The position numbers were made by a program, and so were the translations under genes. Under the pieces are notes generated by a model. It worked only from the letters and a program-made list of their open reading frames with translations. It did no database searches and was not told where the DNA came from. Shown here one piece after another: positions 21,800 to 33,401 of a stretch of 64,000 nt of DNA (positions are counted from its first letter, which is position 1; each line of letters begins with the position of its first letter). Origin of the DNA: Aphrocallistes beatrix (lineage: Eukaryota > Porifera > Hexactinellida > Sceptrulophora > Aphrocallistidae); contig OY725492.1 in NCBI GenBank assembly GCA_963281255.1, positions 2,093,696 through 2,157,695 of the forward strand, read 5' to 3'.

Positions 21800-22130
21800 C
21801 AAGCGAGGGGTTCATTTTGATGTTATCGAATAATAAGATGGACATCCAGAAAGCACACAGTTGGAGGAAGGTGCTGTTCGACCTTCCTCCAACTTAGACC
21901 TGGCACGAGGTACTTTCGTGAACTTTCCGTTTCCTTTGGGGATTTTGGGTGTGGCTTCTATGTCTTTTTCCAATGAGATGTTTAATACAATCCTTCGCAC
22001 TATCTTCATGCCATCAATACATCACGGAGTAAATCCCGGATCCATGCTTGTTTTAGTTCTGGTGGATGTGTTGGTATTTTAATACGGGAACTTGAATCTA
22101 CGAGCTTTAGATATCTGAAAGACTAACAGG
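21800..22130 (-). pseudogene. Decayed THAP zinc-finger domain
   Basis: On the minus strand three frames together read a THAP-type DNA-binding domain. First comes RFKFP after an acceptor-like TTTCAG, then PPELKQAWIRDLLRD, then DCIKHL (the C..H of the C2CH set), and finally IPKGNGKFTKVPRARSKLEE and CPSYYS. Frameshifts separate these pieces. THAP domains occur in transposases and derived host proteins. The first cysteine pair would lie upstream and was not found. Confidence 0.55.
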
Positions 22131-22254
22131 GGGTAAAAAGATAACAAAATTATGTTACGCGTATATAATTGGTTAACATAAAGATAAAATGTGAACAATT
22201 AATAAAACAAATCCAGTCGAAATTTTTCTTACTATTTCTCTTCAAATCCAATAT

Positions 22255-22405
22255 AGTAAGAATAAACCGATAGTAAGGATAAACCGATGTAAGAACAAAC
22301 CGATGTAAGGATAAACCGAAAGTGAGAATAAACCGAAGTAATAATAAACAGATAGCAATAATAATCCGATTATATGAATAACAGCGAGTAAGAAAAAACC
22401 GATAG
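22255..22405. repeat. Degenerate tandem repeat, unit like TAAGGATAAACCGATAG
   Basis: About eight imperfect units of 16-20 bases. Further units are at 23694-23740 and 23920-23960, so the array is split by a symmetrical insertion (arms 22430-22555 and 23763-23893) that itself holds the F1 element. Confidence 0.6.
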
Positions 22406-22555
22406 AATGTACTAGTAACCTGGAATTTCTTTACCCACGCTTGCCACAGGAATGTGTTGCGTCATTTCCGGTTTAAACAATTTTCAATGGGGAAGCCATA
22501 CAAGTTTGGGGTTACTACTATAAATAGAAAAATCCCAAGTGCATTCAAGGGTTAA

Positions 22556-23683
22556 TTAAGGATACCGCCAACGAAAAACATCGCCTGACATAAAAATAAA
22601 TTGTAAATAAAAAATCAATGCAATTTTCACAAACAATGTATACAGAAAACTTGGAGCACTTTTCGTTATTATTTTGGAAGTTCTGGCCTTTTACCTCCCT
22701 GATTCAGTCAAAGTCCCCCCATTTATGGTCCAAAAACAGATATCTACAACTGAGAATGTTAGATCTATTAAAAAGGGATAATGTAATGTTTCAAAAGCAC
22801 TTGTATCTATGCTACTACTGAGAATACTAGTTTGATATGATGTTCAGAGAACTAAAATGCACCGGCGTCCGACGCTTATTCGATCCCCGTCGCTTATTCG
22901 AGCCCCGGCGCTTATTCAAGCCCCGGCGCTTATTCGAACCCCGGCGCTTATTTATTTCGCTCACCCTTTAGACCCGCGCTTATTCAGGGAAATACGGTAT
23001 TTCAAATTTATTTTGGTCCTATACGATAGCAAATATGATAAACTATATATGAATGAATTTTCGAAGCTTTGATCCAAACGTATGTTCGAAAAGAATACAG
23101 AGTGGAGGAGGGTCTAACATTAGGATGTGCTAGCGAAAAACTGAAAAAAACCGACTTTGAGATGCTATAACTCAAGAACTAGAAATGCGACCCGAAGGTT
23201 TGGCATGCCTCAATATTTTTTAATTGCACTACCTGCCCACGCTTAACATCATATATATCTCTTTTTAATATATGCTTTAAGCCACACCAGAGGCGGCGCC
23301 AGGACGCCGCCACTGGGGGGCACCTTGGGGGCACAAATCATTTCCAGTGGGGCACCAACATTTTTTGGGTACAGATTACCCACCAATGAGAACTAATCAT
23401 TAAAGACATTTGTAGCAACAATTGATTTATTTATATTTGTATAAATTACACTTAAATATTGGTGTACACTATTGAATTAGAGAAACTTGTTTATCGATAT
23501 AATAGAAGCCTAGTAAATAGTGCGGAGGCATGGACAAATGAATAACGCATGTATTCCTGTCGGAGATTGGTGCCCCCCCTACAGGGGGGGCACCACTAAT
23601 TATAGGGGGCACGTGACCCCCTGGCCCCCCCTGGCGCCGCCACTGAGCCACACCTAAGGATTTTCAGCGGGCGTTATCCTTAA
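22556..23683. mobile_element. TTAA-flanked element F1, internally deleted
   Basis: It begins TTAAGGATACCGCCAACG and ends GCGTTATCCTTAA. Compared with 14611-16473 most of the interior is lost. It carries a short tandem array of CCCCGGCGCTTATTCGA-like units at 22860-22960 and a hAT-type MITE at 23288-23645. Confidence 0.75.
23288..23645. mobile_element. hAT-type MITE with 8-bp TSD AGCCACAC
   Basis: The ends CAGAGGCGGCGCCAGG and CCTGGCGCCGCCACTG are inverted copies with the exact 8-bp duplication AGCCACAC at 23280-23287 and 23646-23653. The interior is G/C-rich next to each end and AT-rich in the middle. No transposase. Confidence 0.8.
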
Positions 23684-23959
23684 ACTATAAAGAGTAAGAA
23701 TAAACCGATTAGTAAGGATATCCAAGTGTAAGAAAAAACCCGATGAAAATTAGTTATAAAAACGAATTAACCCTTGGAAGCATATGAGATTTTTCTATTT
23801 ATAGTAGTAACCACAAACTTATGTGGCCTCCCCATTGAAAATTGATTAAACCGGAAATTACGCAACACATTCCCGTGGCAAGCGTGGGTTAATTATTATC
23901 TACAGGGAAAATTACTAAGAATAAACCGAAAATAAGGATAACACGGTGAAGGAAAAACC

Positions 23960-25200
23960 AGTTTCAACTGTATTATTAAAAATTATGGTAGGTTGTAAAT
24001 GTCTACTTACTACTGCATCCCTAGTACTATATTTCAAGTTTACTGTTTGGCCTTGTATAGAGTAGGCTATGGATACACGAATTCTCTTCCTTATACCTGT
24101 ATAATGATTTTTATCTAGTCCAGTAGTTTTTACACTCCTTTTTTATGTAAGTATATACAAATTAAATATTCTGAACACGAAAAACAGCAATTATAGTCAG
24201 GTCATTATGATGCATGACCCCAAACAAATTTCAAGAAATTGTGTTGGTCTGGGGGACCAATTTTCTTTAAGGAAAATTGGTCCGGAGACTGTTTTTTAAT
24301 TGAAAATTGGTTTTATGCTTATCATTTTCAAATCCAAATGCCTAAAAAGGGTCAATCATTTGTTACATGCGCCTAGAACAGGGGTTCCAACCCAATTTCT
24401 CCAATTGAGGAGGTAATGCATCAGAAATTTAGATAATCTAAACATGTAGTATGTCTAATTAACATTCTAATTAGATAGTCAATGAGAAACTTTTGTTTTT
24501 TCGCCACTATCTCTGCAAACCGAGGGTCTGTATTGCTTAATGTTCATCTCGAATCTCCTTGCATTCTAATCTGTTACGTTCCTTTGTTTTTATGGCAATC
24601 AAAGATTAAACCCGGCCTCACATAAGTAAGTTGACAAAAATGGATTAAAAATCAGAATAAACATTCTGTTGATTTTCGAGAATACTAGCATCTTCACCTA
24701 GAATTTTTGGGACTAAGTGAATTATAACCCTAGAATTTAGACCTGAAAACCCAATTCTGTTGGCTGACAAATCGTTAAATCATTGGCACCTTATCATCTT
24801 TCTATAAGTGGATATATCAAATAATTTTTAGGACCAATAATTTCGGCGTAGGACCGATTTTTCCTGAAAAATTGTTCCCTGGACCAATTTTCCTGTGACA
24901 GGTGAACAATTCCCGCAATATTTGTCATTTATTCTTGAAGAATACGTATATTTAATTAAAGGAGCATGAGAATTAGTAAAATCAGATAATGAAACTGAAT
25001 GATACATGTGATAGCTGATGTATGTACAGCTCAAAATGTATCCATCAATTTCAATCAAAATTTTTTTTTCAAAAACATCTATTTTACAATCCAGGGCAAA
25101 TTCAACATAGATGCGAAAACTCAACGGTTTTTAATAGTTCTCGAAGAGTCGAACAAAATGAATAGACAGATGTTTTGATATTACAAATAAAAAGAGAATT
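23960..25200. other. No gene seen; scattered repeat ends
   Basis: A CCATAGC-family terminus in its right-hand orientation (GAGTAGGCTATGG) lies near 24047-24062. A small element with repeated ATTGGTCC phrases is at about 24240-24310, and GGACCAAT phrases recur at 24830-24900. No convincing exon was found. Confidence 0.4.
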
Positions 25201-25428
25201 CTGAAAAAAATAGTGTCAAAATTGCTACAAAAAGAATTCCTCGGGTTTAGTATGAATTTTTTCCAATTTTCAAAATTTCAGAATACTGTCTGTTCATTTG
25301 ATAGATCACGCATTTATGCAAGAATTTGAAAATTTTCTAAAGGGTTGTAGGCATATTGTGTCCGATTTTTTCCTAGTAAAATGACCAATTTTTACGAGAA
25401 AAAATTTCGAGTTGAATTATTTAAATTA

Positions 25429-26397
25429 TTAAGGTTGGTGTTTCCTTCCAGAACTAACTTTAAAAGTTTTCATTATTTTCTCCAGAAATTTTTGATTTTC
25501 GTAAGGAAAAATATTTTTACTTTTTTCTAAAGTAGAATATCAAAAATCTGTCTCTATCATTTTGTTATACGTGACGAGATCTTTCTAAAACCGTCGAGTT
25601 TTTAACTCTACGACCTTTGTAACTAGAGATTCCTCCTTTGTAAAATTGATTTTTTTAAGCGCTAAAAACAGGCTACAATGCAATTTTCTTCGGAAAGGCT
25701 TGATTTCCATTTGTTTTTATGGTATTCTGATAATATATAACATTAAAACATCCTCAAACAACAACTTATAGTAGCACTTAACTTCAAAATATTACATATC
25801 AAATATTTTTCACATCATGACACCTTCAAAAGTGTGAAAAAGTTGACAGTTATCACTGGGGGCCCAAAAATGACCATGTCCGACAGTTTCCGCCGAAATC
25901 TCACACCTATAACTTTATTTGACTATGCCAGGTCGTTATTTTAATACTGAATTCGTACACCACTAAATTTCCAGCAATTTGATATATATATTGACCATAT
26001 TTGGAAAAATTTTTGGGTGCCTTTTCCTAGCAACGGTCAGGAATGTTAAAAAATTCCTGGCCGTTGCTAGGCACGGTCAAACAAAAATGTTTCCAAATAT
26101 GGTCAATATATATATCAAATTGATGGAAATCTAGTGCTGAGCATGAATTCATTAAAAAGATGATCTTGCACTGTTTGAAGAAGTTAGAGCTGTGGGACAT
26201 TTCGCATTTAAAATGTGTCGTTTTTAGAGCGACACCAGGTGATACAAGTGGCTCAAAGTGGCAAAATATTGGGGCTGGAGTTATAAAAATCGGGATTATT
26301 GTTTAGAACCCCTATAAGGATCTAAAAATGATAAAAAAAGCAATTTGGGCACATTTTTAATAAAAAACAAGTTTCGCATGGGAAACACCAACCTTAA
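25429..26397. mobile_element. TTAA-flanked element F2, complete
   Basis: It has TTAAGGTTGGTGTTTCC at the left and GGAAACACCAACCTTAA at the right. The centre holds a hairpin of AGCAACGGTCAGGAAT against ATTCCTGGCCGTTGCT between two copies of TATATATTGACCATATTTGG in inverted order. Confidence 0.8.
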
Positions 26398-26688
26398 TGC
26401 AGTTTTGCAGATAGCTATGCGATTCAAATCTGCAAAAGGTCATTTACTATTCGAACACGTTTATTTTGCAAACGATCATAAATTTTCTGATATCCGGGCA
26501 CCCTGCAATCAGGCACTACCCGGATAAGAGAGGTTCGAAAGTGTACAGACAAAATTTAAAATTTGATTCGCTATATAAAAAAGCTTTAAAATTCACAGCT
26601 CGAAAATAACTAACCCAAAAGTAAATTTTTCTCCCACTAAAAATGTCTTAAACCGAAAATGACCCTTCACACTTCAGGGGCAACGAAG

Positions 26689-27857
26689 TTAAGGTTGGAC
26701 TTTCCTATAATAGCTAACTTTTGACTTTTTCAACCGATTCATTCAATTTTTTCAGTGCAGATTTGAATCGCAGAGTTATCTGCAAAACTGGATTAATAAT
26801 TGAAATAATTAAAGAGAAAAAAATTTTTAAAAAAATTTCGTCATTTTACAAGTAAGAAATCGGAAACAATATGCTTACAATCCATTAGAAACTTTTCAAA
26901 TTCATTCATAAATCGATGATCTAACTAATGAAAAATTGTTAATAATTCACACCAAAACACCCGAGGAATTTTATTTTTAGTAATTTTTACACTATTTTTT
27001 CCTTAATTCTCTTTTTATTTGTATTATCAAAATTATGTCTGTTCATTATGTTCTACTCTTCGAGATCTATCAGAAACCGTTAAGTTTTCGTCCCAATGTT
27101 GAATTGACAAAAAGTTATCACCTTTATAATTGCTGAAAAAAAAGTCTCAGAAAATAGGATTTAGAAAATATTTACATATGTTCCTCAATTTCCATTAGTT
27201 TTAACTGTTTTGGAATATTAAATAACATGCAAATATCCTTATTCGACAACTTATAGCACTACTTAACTTCAAAATATGGTATATCAAATTTTTCTCCAGC
27301 AAAAGTGGGAAAAATGGTCATTGCTGACTGGCCACCCGAAAATAACCACATTCGATAGTGTCCACCGGAATTCGAGATCAATAACTTCTTCGAACCATGT
27401 CTTCGATCATCATTTTAATACTAGATTCGTGCTCAGCACTAAATTTCCAGCAATTTGATATATATATTGACCATATTTGGAGAAGTTTTTGGATGTCCGT
27501 GCATAGCAACGGCCAGAAATTTTTTCACATTCCTTCCCGTTGTTAGGACCCCGCAGCCAAAGAATTTCTCCAAATATGTCCAATATATATATCAAATTGC
27601 TGGAAATTTAGTGCTGAACACGAATTTAGCATTAAAATGATGATCTGACATGGTTCAAATAAGTTATGGATATGAGACAAAATGTGTCCTTTTTTATAGG
27701 TGGTACAAGTGGCTCTAAGTGACGAAATATTAGCATTGAAATTCTAAAAATCAAAATTATTGTTTAGAACCACTTTAGTTATCCTAAAATGGTTAAAATG
27801 GACTTTTGGCAAATTTTTGCTAAAAAACAAAATGTTCATAGGAAAGGCCAACCTTAA
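26689..27857. mobile_element. TTAA-flanked element F2, sequence variant
   Basis: It begins TTAAGGTTGGACTTTCC and ends GGAAAGGCCAACCTTAA, a subfamily with GGCC in place of GGTG at the right end. It is palindromic, with a central hairpin around 27466-27600. It is closest to 39258-40408. Confidence 0.75.
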
Positions 27858-28295
27858 GCATTCTGAACAGGATTACCAGACGTCCTTCTTCAGGAAGGAC
27901 AATCCTTTATTGGACATCTTGTCCTTCTTTTTAATCTGTCCTTTTTTGCCCTTCTTTTTCCTTTTTTGTCTTTATTTGACACCTTAGATCTTTTACATAC
28001 TTTAGATTTTCAGAACTCGTTAGGATGTATACTAGAGTGGATGAGAAATTATTGAATAACCTTGTAGATTATTTCTTCAAAATGACTAATTAATTAATGG
28101 TTCAATAACTATACAATCAACCTACTGTTAATTGAAACATGTTTCAGCTCTACCTCCCGCATCAATATTTAGCTACCGCATATACTATTGTTATTATTGT
28201 CATTATTTTATTCAGTATCCCATCACATTTCAGGTGCAGGGAATTTTTCACTATTGATTGAGTTATACAGTCGATATAACTAGCATTATAATATA

Positions 28296-28740
28296 CTACA
28301 AGCGCGTTTCGCTTGTTTGCGCTGTGCGACTGGCGGGCACTCTGTGTCCGCCGGAGGTGCCCTTCAAGGGCCAGGGCTCATATTAATTAATTATAACGGA
28401 GATAACATCTCTAAATATGTCTGTCTTACTGTTAAAATCGATCGCACTCGAAAAATCATCAAATTTGACAATTTTTAAATTTTTGATGCGTATTGATGGC
28501 GTCATAACCGAGTGATGAGTTATCATTAATTGATGATAGTTATATCACAAGTGAAGAATGCTAATATACATATTCTATTAAAATTTCTTCTAACTGCAAA
28601 AATGACAGTTATAGTCAAAAACTGAAAGTCCTAATTATAAAAAAGGTGACTATGACGTCATAATTAAATGATGAGTCAACAGTTTCGTTTGAGACTCGAA
28701 CTTTGCTCGAGCCAGGCAGTTTCTTCAATCAATTCCCTAT
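28296..28740 (+). repeat. Family A repeat
   Basis: The head starts CAAGCGCGTTTCGCTTG at about 28299, with hairpin segments GGCGGGCACTCTGTGTCCGCC and a GGAGGTGCCCTTCAAGG region. The body has TGACGTCA near 28652 and a shortened tail. It is followed within 15 bases by a second head. Confidence 0.75.
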
Positions 28741-28753
28741 AGACATATATATA

Positions 28754-28850
28754 CAAGCGCGCTTCGCTTGATTGCGCTGCTCTGCTGGCGGACACTTGAT
28801 GTCCGCATGAGACCCCCTTCGGGTTCTCATGGTTCATTCATTACTATTTG
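28754..28850 (+). repeat. Family A head only
   Basis: The head starts CAAGCGCGCTTCGCTTGATT right after a TA tract. Its hairpins are variants (GACACTTGATGTCCGC and GAGACCCCCTTCGGGTTCTC). After about 28840 the sequence is unrelated, except TATGACGTCATCATG near 28912. Confidence 0.65.
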
Positions 28851-29126
28851 ACATCCTGAACCATATTTTTAATGGAAATATTTGAAAATTTCGGAAAAAG
28901 TAAAGATAACTATGACGTCATCATGAACCCATCAATGTACTAAGGATTTTGCAAACTCATTTCCGATTAAGTCATTTGGGAGAGGAAACCTGGAGAAATA
29001 CGGGGTCCAAGCTCTAAATAGAATGGACCCCGTGTCATTGGCGTTAAATGATGAGTAAGCATTTCCAAATTTCAATTTGTATTCATGCAGAGAATATTAA
29101 AACGTGTCTGCGTGTCGATTTTAATA

Positions 29127-29313
29127 CAGTCGACTCCGCTTAATAGGGCCACATCGGTCAGAGGAATTTTGCCCCGATTAAGCGGAGGACCCTATTAACC
29201 GAAAATATTTTGCATTAGCTTCTATGTGTGAGAGCTATTCCGGTCCTGCCAAAAGTGTTCCGATTAAGCGGCTGACCCGATTAAACAGTGGCCCTATTAA
29301 GCGGAGTCGACTG
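29127..29313. mobile_element. Tigger/pogo-like MITE, 187 bp
   Basis: The ends CAGTCGACTCCGCTTAATAG and CTATTAAGCGGAGTCGACTG are inverted repeats flanked by TA. The phrases (CCGCTTAAT.GGGCC) are typical of Tigger-like elements. No ORF. Confidence 0.85.
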
Positions 29314-29339
29314 TATCTATATCACTTATATTAAATATT

Positions 29340-29730
29340 GCCAAATAAGCTCATATTTCGATTTTTGCAGGTTAATGATGACGTAATAACTAGATGATAA
29401 CTCCTCATATTCGATAGTGATCATAACATCATATGTATGATCTTACTATACTACATCTGCTATTCAAATTTCAACCTTCTCTGATATACTACAATGGAAG
29501 AATAATGGTCCAAAGACTGGAATTTCTAATTATAGAAAATGTTAAAATGACGTTACAATCCAGTAATGAGTCGACATTTTGGTCTGAGACCAAAACTTGC
29601 TGGAAACATTTACAAAATACTACGCTGTGCTAAAAATCTCCTGGGAGTTTCCTCAATCAATTCTGTACAGATGTATATAGATTATAAATATAGTATACAA
29701 ATACACAAACAAAAATCGAGCTTTTAATGG
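29340..29730 (+). repeat. Degraded family A repeat without head
   Basis: Diverged body (AATGATGACGTAATAACTAG, CAGTAATGAGTCGACATTTT) and tail (TCAATCAATTCTGTACAGAT) are recognisable, followed by a TA-rich tract and an ATCGAGCTTTTAATGG phrase. An 8-kb palindromic/gypsy complex follows. Confidence 0.6.
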
Positions 29731-30559
29731 TGTAGGTATATCTGACCAATTCATTGAAAAATGGCGAAGAATTATGAATTTTTCAATCATGAATTATTCA
29801 AAATCTCAAATAAGTGTAGATTCTAGGCTCAAAAGATGTTAAAAGGTTGCTTACGTTATATAATCTAACATTGTTCAGTCCTGAAACAAAGTATCAGATA
29901 CACAATGCCCCCCCCCCCTATCGGAATGTATTTACAGCATCCAATATTTGGTAATTCCGTTTACTTGTAAGGCTCTCTAGGAGATAATATCATATTATAA
30001 ATAAATATCCTTATTTTTAAAACTTGATTAATCTATATGTATATATATATTAGGGTGCTCCAAAATATTCGAAAGTTTAAATCCTTAGATGCACACTCTT
30101 CGAATAGTTTACTTTGATCACCAAGTATGCACTATAAAATTTTCAAACAATTAGGAGATGATTTAGTGGTCGCGCAAAGTAGGCTTCTCCTGGTACAGAT
30201 TTATTATGGGACATGTCCGGTTTGAGGCTTAAAGTTGTAAAAAGCGTACTTCTGATGTTATAATATACTACTAGTAACTGTATTTTTGTGATATTTGGGG
30301 GTGATTTTATATCAGCTAATAATACATTTTAATTACCTAAAGCTACCAGTTCGGAGATACTGGTGAAAACAGTTGCAACTCTTAATAATATCGATCACGA
30401 AAGCTGGTCGCAACTGTTTTCACCAATATCTCCGAATCGGAAACTTTTAGGTCATTAAAATGTATTATTAGTTGATATAAAACCACCCCTAAATATCACA
30501 AAAAAACAGATACTAGTATATTTAAAAATCAGAATTACGCCTTTTACAAATTTAAGCCT

Positions 30560-30746
30560 GTTATGAGTACTTATGTTTGTTTACCTTAGTCGCTTAGGAA
30601 CAGTAAACGAGTTGCTCTATTAGGCAATAGGCATTAGACTCAATCTTATATAGTTGTGTACCTGTTGTTTTACCTAGTTCACATACTGTTTAGTATTTCT
30701 CTTTGCATTACATTGAAGTATCAGTTACATATTTCCAATCGCGACA
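30560..30746 (+). repeat. 5' LTR
   Basis: Runs from GTTATGAGTACTTATG to TTTCCAATCGCGACA. It contains CTTATATAG at about 30646, which could serve as a TATA-like box, and shows no difference from the 3' LTR by eye. Confidence 0.85.
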
Positions 30747-30768
30747 TAAATACTAAACGTATTAAACG

Positions 30769-31596
30769 ATGGCCACACCTCTCACTATCGCGATCCCCCC
30801 ATTACAGGAACGGCAAACGATAGCGACATGGGAGCCCCTCTTTATCGCTGCGGTTTCAGCAATAGACCAGAAGGCAGCAATAAAACTCCTACCAGCCTAT
30901 GTTAAGAGAGGGAGACTCGAAGAGAAGGTCGTATTAGGCGCGATGGGGAAGGAGACGCTGGCAGATGCTTTACCTCAAAGAACGCCTGGACCCAGAGGTA
31001 GATATGTTCGACGCCGCAGCGAATTTCCGCAGGATGGCTTGGAGTCCCGGTGAAGCTATTCAAGATTTCTTTACTCGCTACCTTGAAGAGGCAGTGAGGG
31101 CAGGGCTCCCGGTCAAAGCTGCGTGCGTGTTCATGGTTTCTCAAACCCCAGCGGAGATACGGCCAAAGCTGAGAGTGGATCAGGTCAAAGGAAGGAGACT
31201 TGGCTGAGGACGCGGCACTGCAATTTGGAATGGTGCTCCGAAAAGCGCTGGCGGAGAAAGGTATCCCCACCGACCATGGATGTCGTGTTCAGCATGTTAG
31301 GGAGGTATCCCCCTCCTCTGAACTGGGCGAGTCTGGGGAAAGAAGTAACGATTCTAGTGAACCCGAGACCATCAAAGTGCAGCAAATTAGTCGAGAAAGC
31401 CGGAAGAGAGAGCCCAAGGGAAAACCCGGACGACTACAATGCTATTGCTGTGGTTCTCCACCTGTTTCGTTTTTGTCCGAACAAGCGTTGCTCAATGTGC
31501 GGTAGATCAGGTCATAAGCCCGCCGACTGCCCTCAGAAAGGAGTTAGAACTGGAGACCAAAAGGAGTCAAGGACTAACGATAGAAGCCGAGTGTAA
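30769..31596 (+). pseudogene. gypsy gag with zinc knuckle, frameshifted
   Basis: The ATG at 30769 starts MATPLTIAIPPLQERQ. The capsid-like reading continues in a second frame from about 30965 (LDPEVDMFDAAANFRRM, FFTRYLEEAVRAGL), a third from about 31200, and returns to another frame for the nucleocapsid CSMCGRSGHKPADC (CX2CX4HX4C) near 31495. A CYCCG just upstream is probably the first half of another knuckle. At least three frame changes make it non-functional as it stands. Similar gag is found at 13975. Confidence 0.8.
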
Positions 31597-31604
31597 TTCT
31601 CCTA

Positions 31605-31841
31605 ACAGATCATTGCCCTCTTCAGTGGTTACAGACGCAAAGGGATCCTAAACGCAATTATGCACGCTGGCTGATCGAGTTGCAGGAACTTCCCTTTCGC
31701 ATCGGATACCGACCCGGTCGTCAGAACGTGGTGGTGGATTACCTTAGCCGAAACCCCGCACTAGAGGTAGACGAGGAGGTCGATCATGATCCCCTCGAGG
31801 AGATAGTTTTTCATGTAAGTGGATCTGAGGGTTTGTACTAG
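31605..31841 (+). pseudogene. gypsy RNase H C-terminal stub
   Basis: The frame reads TDHCPLQWLQTQ, ARWLIELQEL and YRPGRQNVVVDYLSR. This is the conserved end of Ty3/gypsy RNase H (TDHKPL..., IEYRPGKQN.VADALSR), in which DYLSR stands for the usual DALSR. It ends in TAG at 31839-31841 and integrase continues in the same frame. Confidence 0.85.
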
Positions 31842-33389
31842 AGGATTGGAGAGCAGCAGCGTCAGGACGACACAATTCGGATCTCCTTAGAACAATTAAG
31901 AAATGGGGGAGTGCTAACGGGCCAGTTCAAGAGGGTAGCAGATAGACTCAGGGTCAGAGAAGGAGTGTTGCACTTCCAAGGCAGACGGGTTGTGCCATCA
32001 CACCTCCGTCAGGAGACGATTGAGGCGTCGCACGCCCAACATCACTTCGGACAGGCGGGGACATTAGAGTCGCTCAGGAAGCACTTTTTCTGGCCCCGCA
32101 TGGTGCGCGATGTCAAGGTATTTTCCAGAGGATGCCTTGTCTGTCAAAGGTCGAAGTACGGTAATAGCGGACGTGAACCAATGTACCCGATGGAGCTGGG
32201 AGAAGGGATCCCAGGTGAAGCAGTTGCAATGGACATTGGAACATTGCCCTGGACCGACAGCCATGAAGAGGGCCACAGATATTTTCTCCTAATGGTCGAT
32301 TTGTTCTCACGTTACGTGGAGTTACAGCCTCTAAAGGACCAGGAAGCTAGTAGTGTGCTCAAAGCGTTCGAACAGGGCTGGGTTTACAGGGGACATGGGA
32401 TGCCCTCGATTGTATTAACAGACAAGGGAGCAAATGTGGCCGGCCAGTTGGTCCGAGAATTTTGTAGGAGGGCAGGAATTAACAAGAGGCGCACAACTCC
32501 CTATCATCCCCAATGCGATGGCATGGCGGAACGTCATATCGGGTTGGTTAAACAGGTGATACAGTGTCTGCAGGCAGACCGGCACCTTTCGAAAGGTTCA
32601 TGGCCGGAATTACTAACCGAAGTGAGCTTTCACATTAACAGCATGAAGAATGCAACCAGTGGATTATCGCCACACCTCCTCACTTTCGGTCGCGAACCTC
32701 ATTCACCGCTCGACGCTTGGTGTAGCAATCTCAGCGAAGGAGGGAGAAATTCACACGAAGAGTACTTGGAGACTCTAGAGAAGAAAAAGGAGGAGCTGGA
32801 GAGCATTGCCCGTAGTAGGATCGAAAGGAATCTATCGAAAGCTAGGCAGCGATACAACTCTGGAAAGCACGAGAAGGGGGACATGGTCATGCTCAAACGG
32901 AGCTTAGTACAAGACGCACTGTCACCAAGATACGACGGCCCATTTCAAGTGATAAAGAGAAGAGGGCCCGACGTAAAAGTACGTGTGGCAGCTAAAGACA
33001 GATGGGTGCATCTCAACAATGTGAAGAGGTACTCTGAGCCAGCGCGAATGATGGTGCATGGGACAGTACAAACAGAGGAGAGGAACCAAAACATGACAGG
33101 TGATGGAGCTGGAGTTATCGATCCTCCAGACCAAAACACGAATAACGTCACAGCAGAAGATACCTTAGAGGACGATCTCTTGGACTACGGAGCGAGTCTT
33201 TGTTCGGACTCGATGAGCGAACCAGGTGAACTGCCTCCGAACGCCGACTGGGACGATCCTTCAGAGTTGGAGGAGGAATTAGAAAATCGTTATCCTCGAA
33301 GGTCTAGGAGGCCACCCAAATACCTAACAGACTACTCGACTGGGGAGGAACTTGATTCACATAAGGCGAGCCGCAGGTCCAAGAACTAA
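31842..33389 (+). CDS. gypsy integrase
   Basis: Long open frame with the first ATG/GTG at 31911. Counting from there: H2C2 zinc region at 41-78 (HAQHH ... CLVC), then the DDE core with D108 in AMDIG, D171 in LTDKG and E207 in DGMAERH, with exactly 35 residues between the second D and the E. A C-terminal domain follows with RYDGPFQVIKR, typical of the GPY/F module, and an acidic and basic tail. The core looks intact. As part of pol it would normally be released by protease, which this copy lacks. Confidence 0.9.
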   Translation, partial: RIGEQQRQDDTIRISLEQLRNGGVLTGQFKRVADRLRVREGVLHFQGRRVVPSHLRQETIEASHAQHHFGQAGTLESLRKHFFWPRMVRDVKVFSRGCLVCQRSKYGNSGREPMYPMELGEGIPGEAVAMDIGTLPWTDSHEEGHRYFLLMVDLFSRYVELQPLKDQEASSVLKAFEQGWVYRGHGMPSIVLTDKGANVAGQLVREFCRRAGINKRRTTPYHPQCDGMAERHIGLVKQVIQCLQADRHLSKGSWPELLTEVSFHINSMKNATSGLSPHLLTFGREPHSPLDAWCSNLSEGGRNSHEEYLETLEKKKEELESIARSRIERNLSKARQRYNSGKHEKGDMVMLKRSLVQDALSPRYDGPFQVIKRRGPDVKVRVAAKDRWVHLNNVKRYSEPARMMVHGTVQTEERNQNMTGDGAGVIDPPDQNTNNVTAEDTLEDDLLDYGASLCSDSMSEPGELPPNADWDDPSELEEELENRYPRRSRRPPKYLTDYSTGEELDSHKASRRSKN

Positions 33390-33401
33390 TGACGGAGAGA
33401 T

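Larger units (their letters stand above)
22430..23893. repeat. Inverted-repeat element split by F1
   Basis: The arms 22430-22555 and 23763-23893 are inverted copies (for example TTGCCACAGGAATGTGTTGC against GCAACACATTCCCGTGGCAA). They surround the F1 element inserted at a TTAA in the centre. It is non-coding. Confidence 0.6.
25200..27860. repeat. Cluster of nested TTAA elements (F2)
   Basis: The block is made almost entirely of F2 sequence. Interiors without ends surround two bounded copies listed separately, and a host F2 interior is split at a TTAA by the copy at 25429-26397 (for example GCAGTTTTGCAGATAGCTAT continues after it). No coding region. Confidence 0.7.

Noticed and set aside
22857-23072. 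ORF with repeated LIRSPALIRAPALI
   Set aside because: A product of the short CCGGCGCTTATTCGA tandem repeat.
30902-31385. Minus-strand ORFs opposite gag
   Set aside because: Antisense shadows of the GC-richer retrotransposon coding region.
31123-31596. Separate 157-codon ORF across the gag end
   Set aside because: Only its C-terminal part is gag (the CCHC knuckle); the first part is a shadow of another frame, so it was merged into the gag pseudogene.
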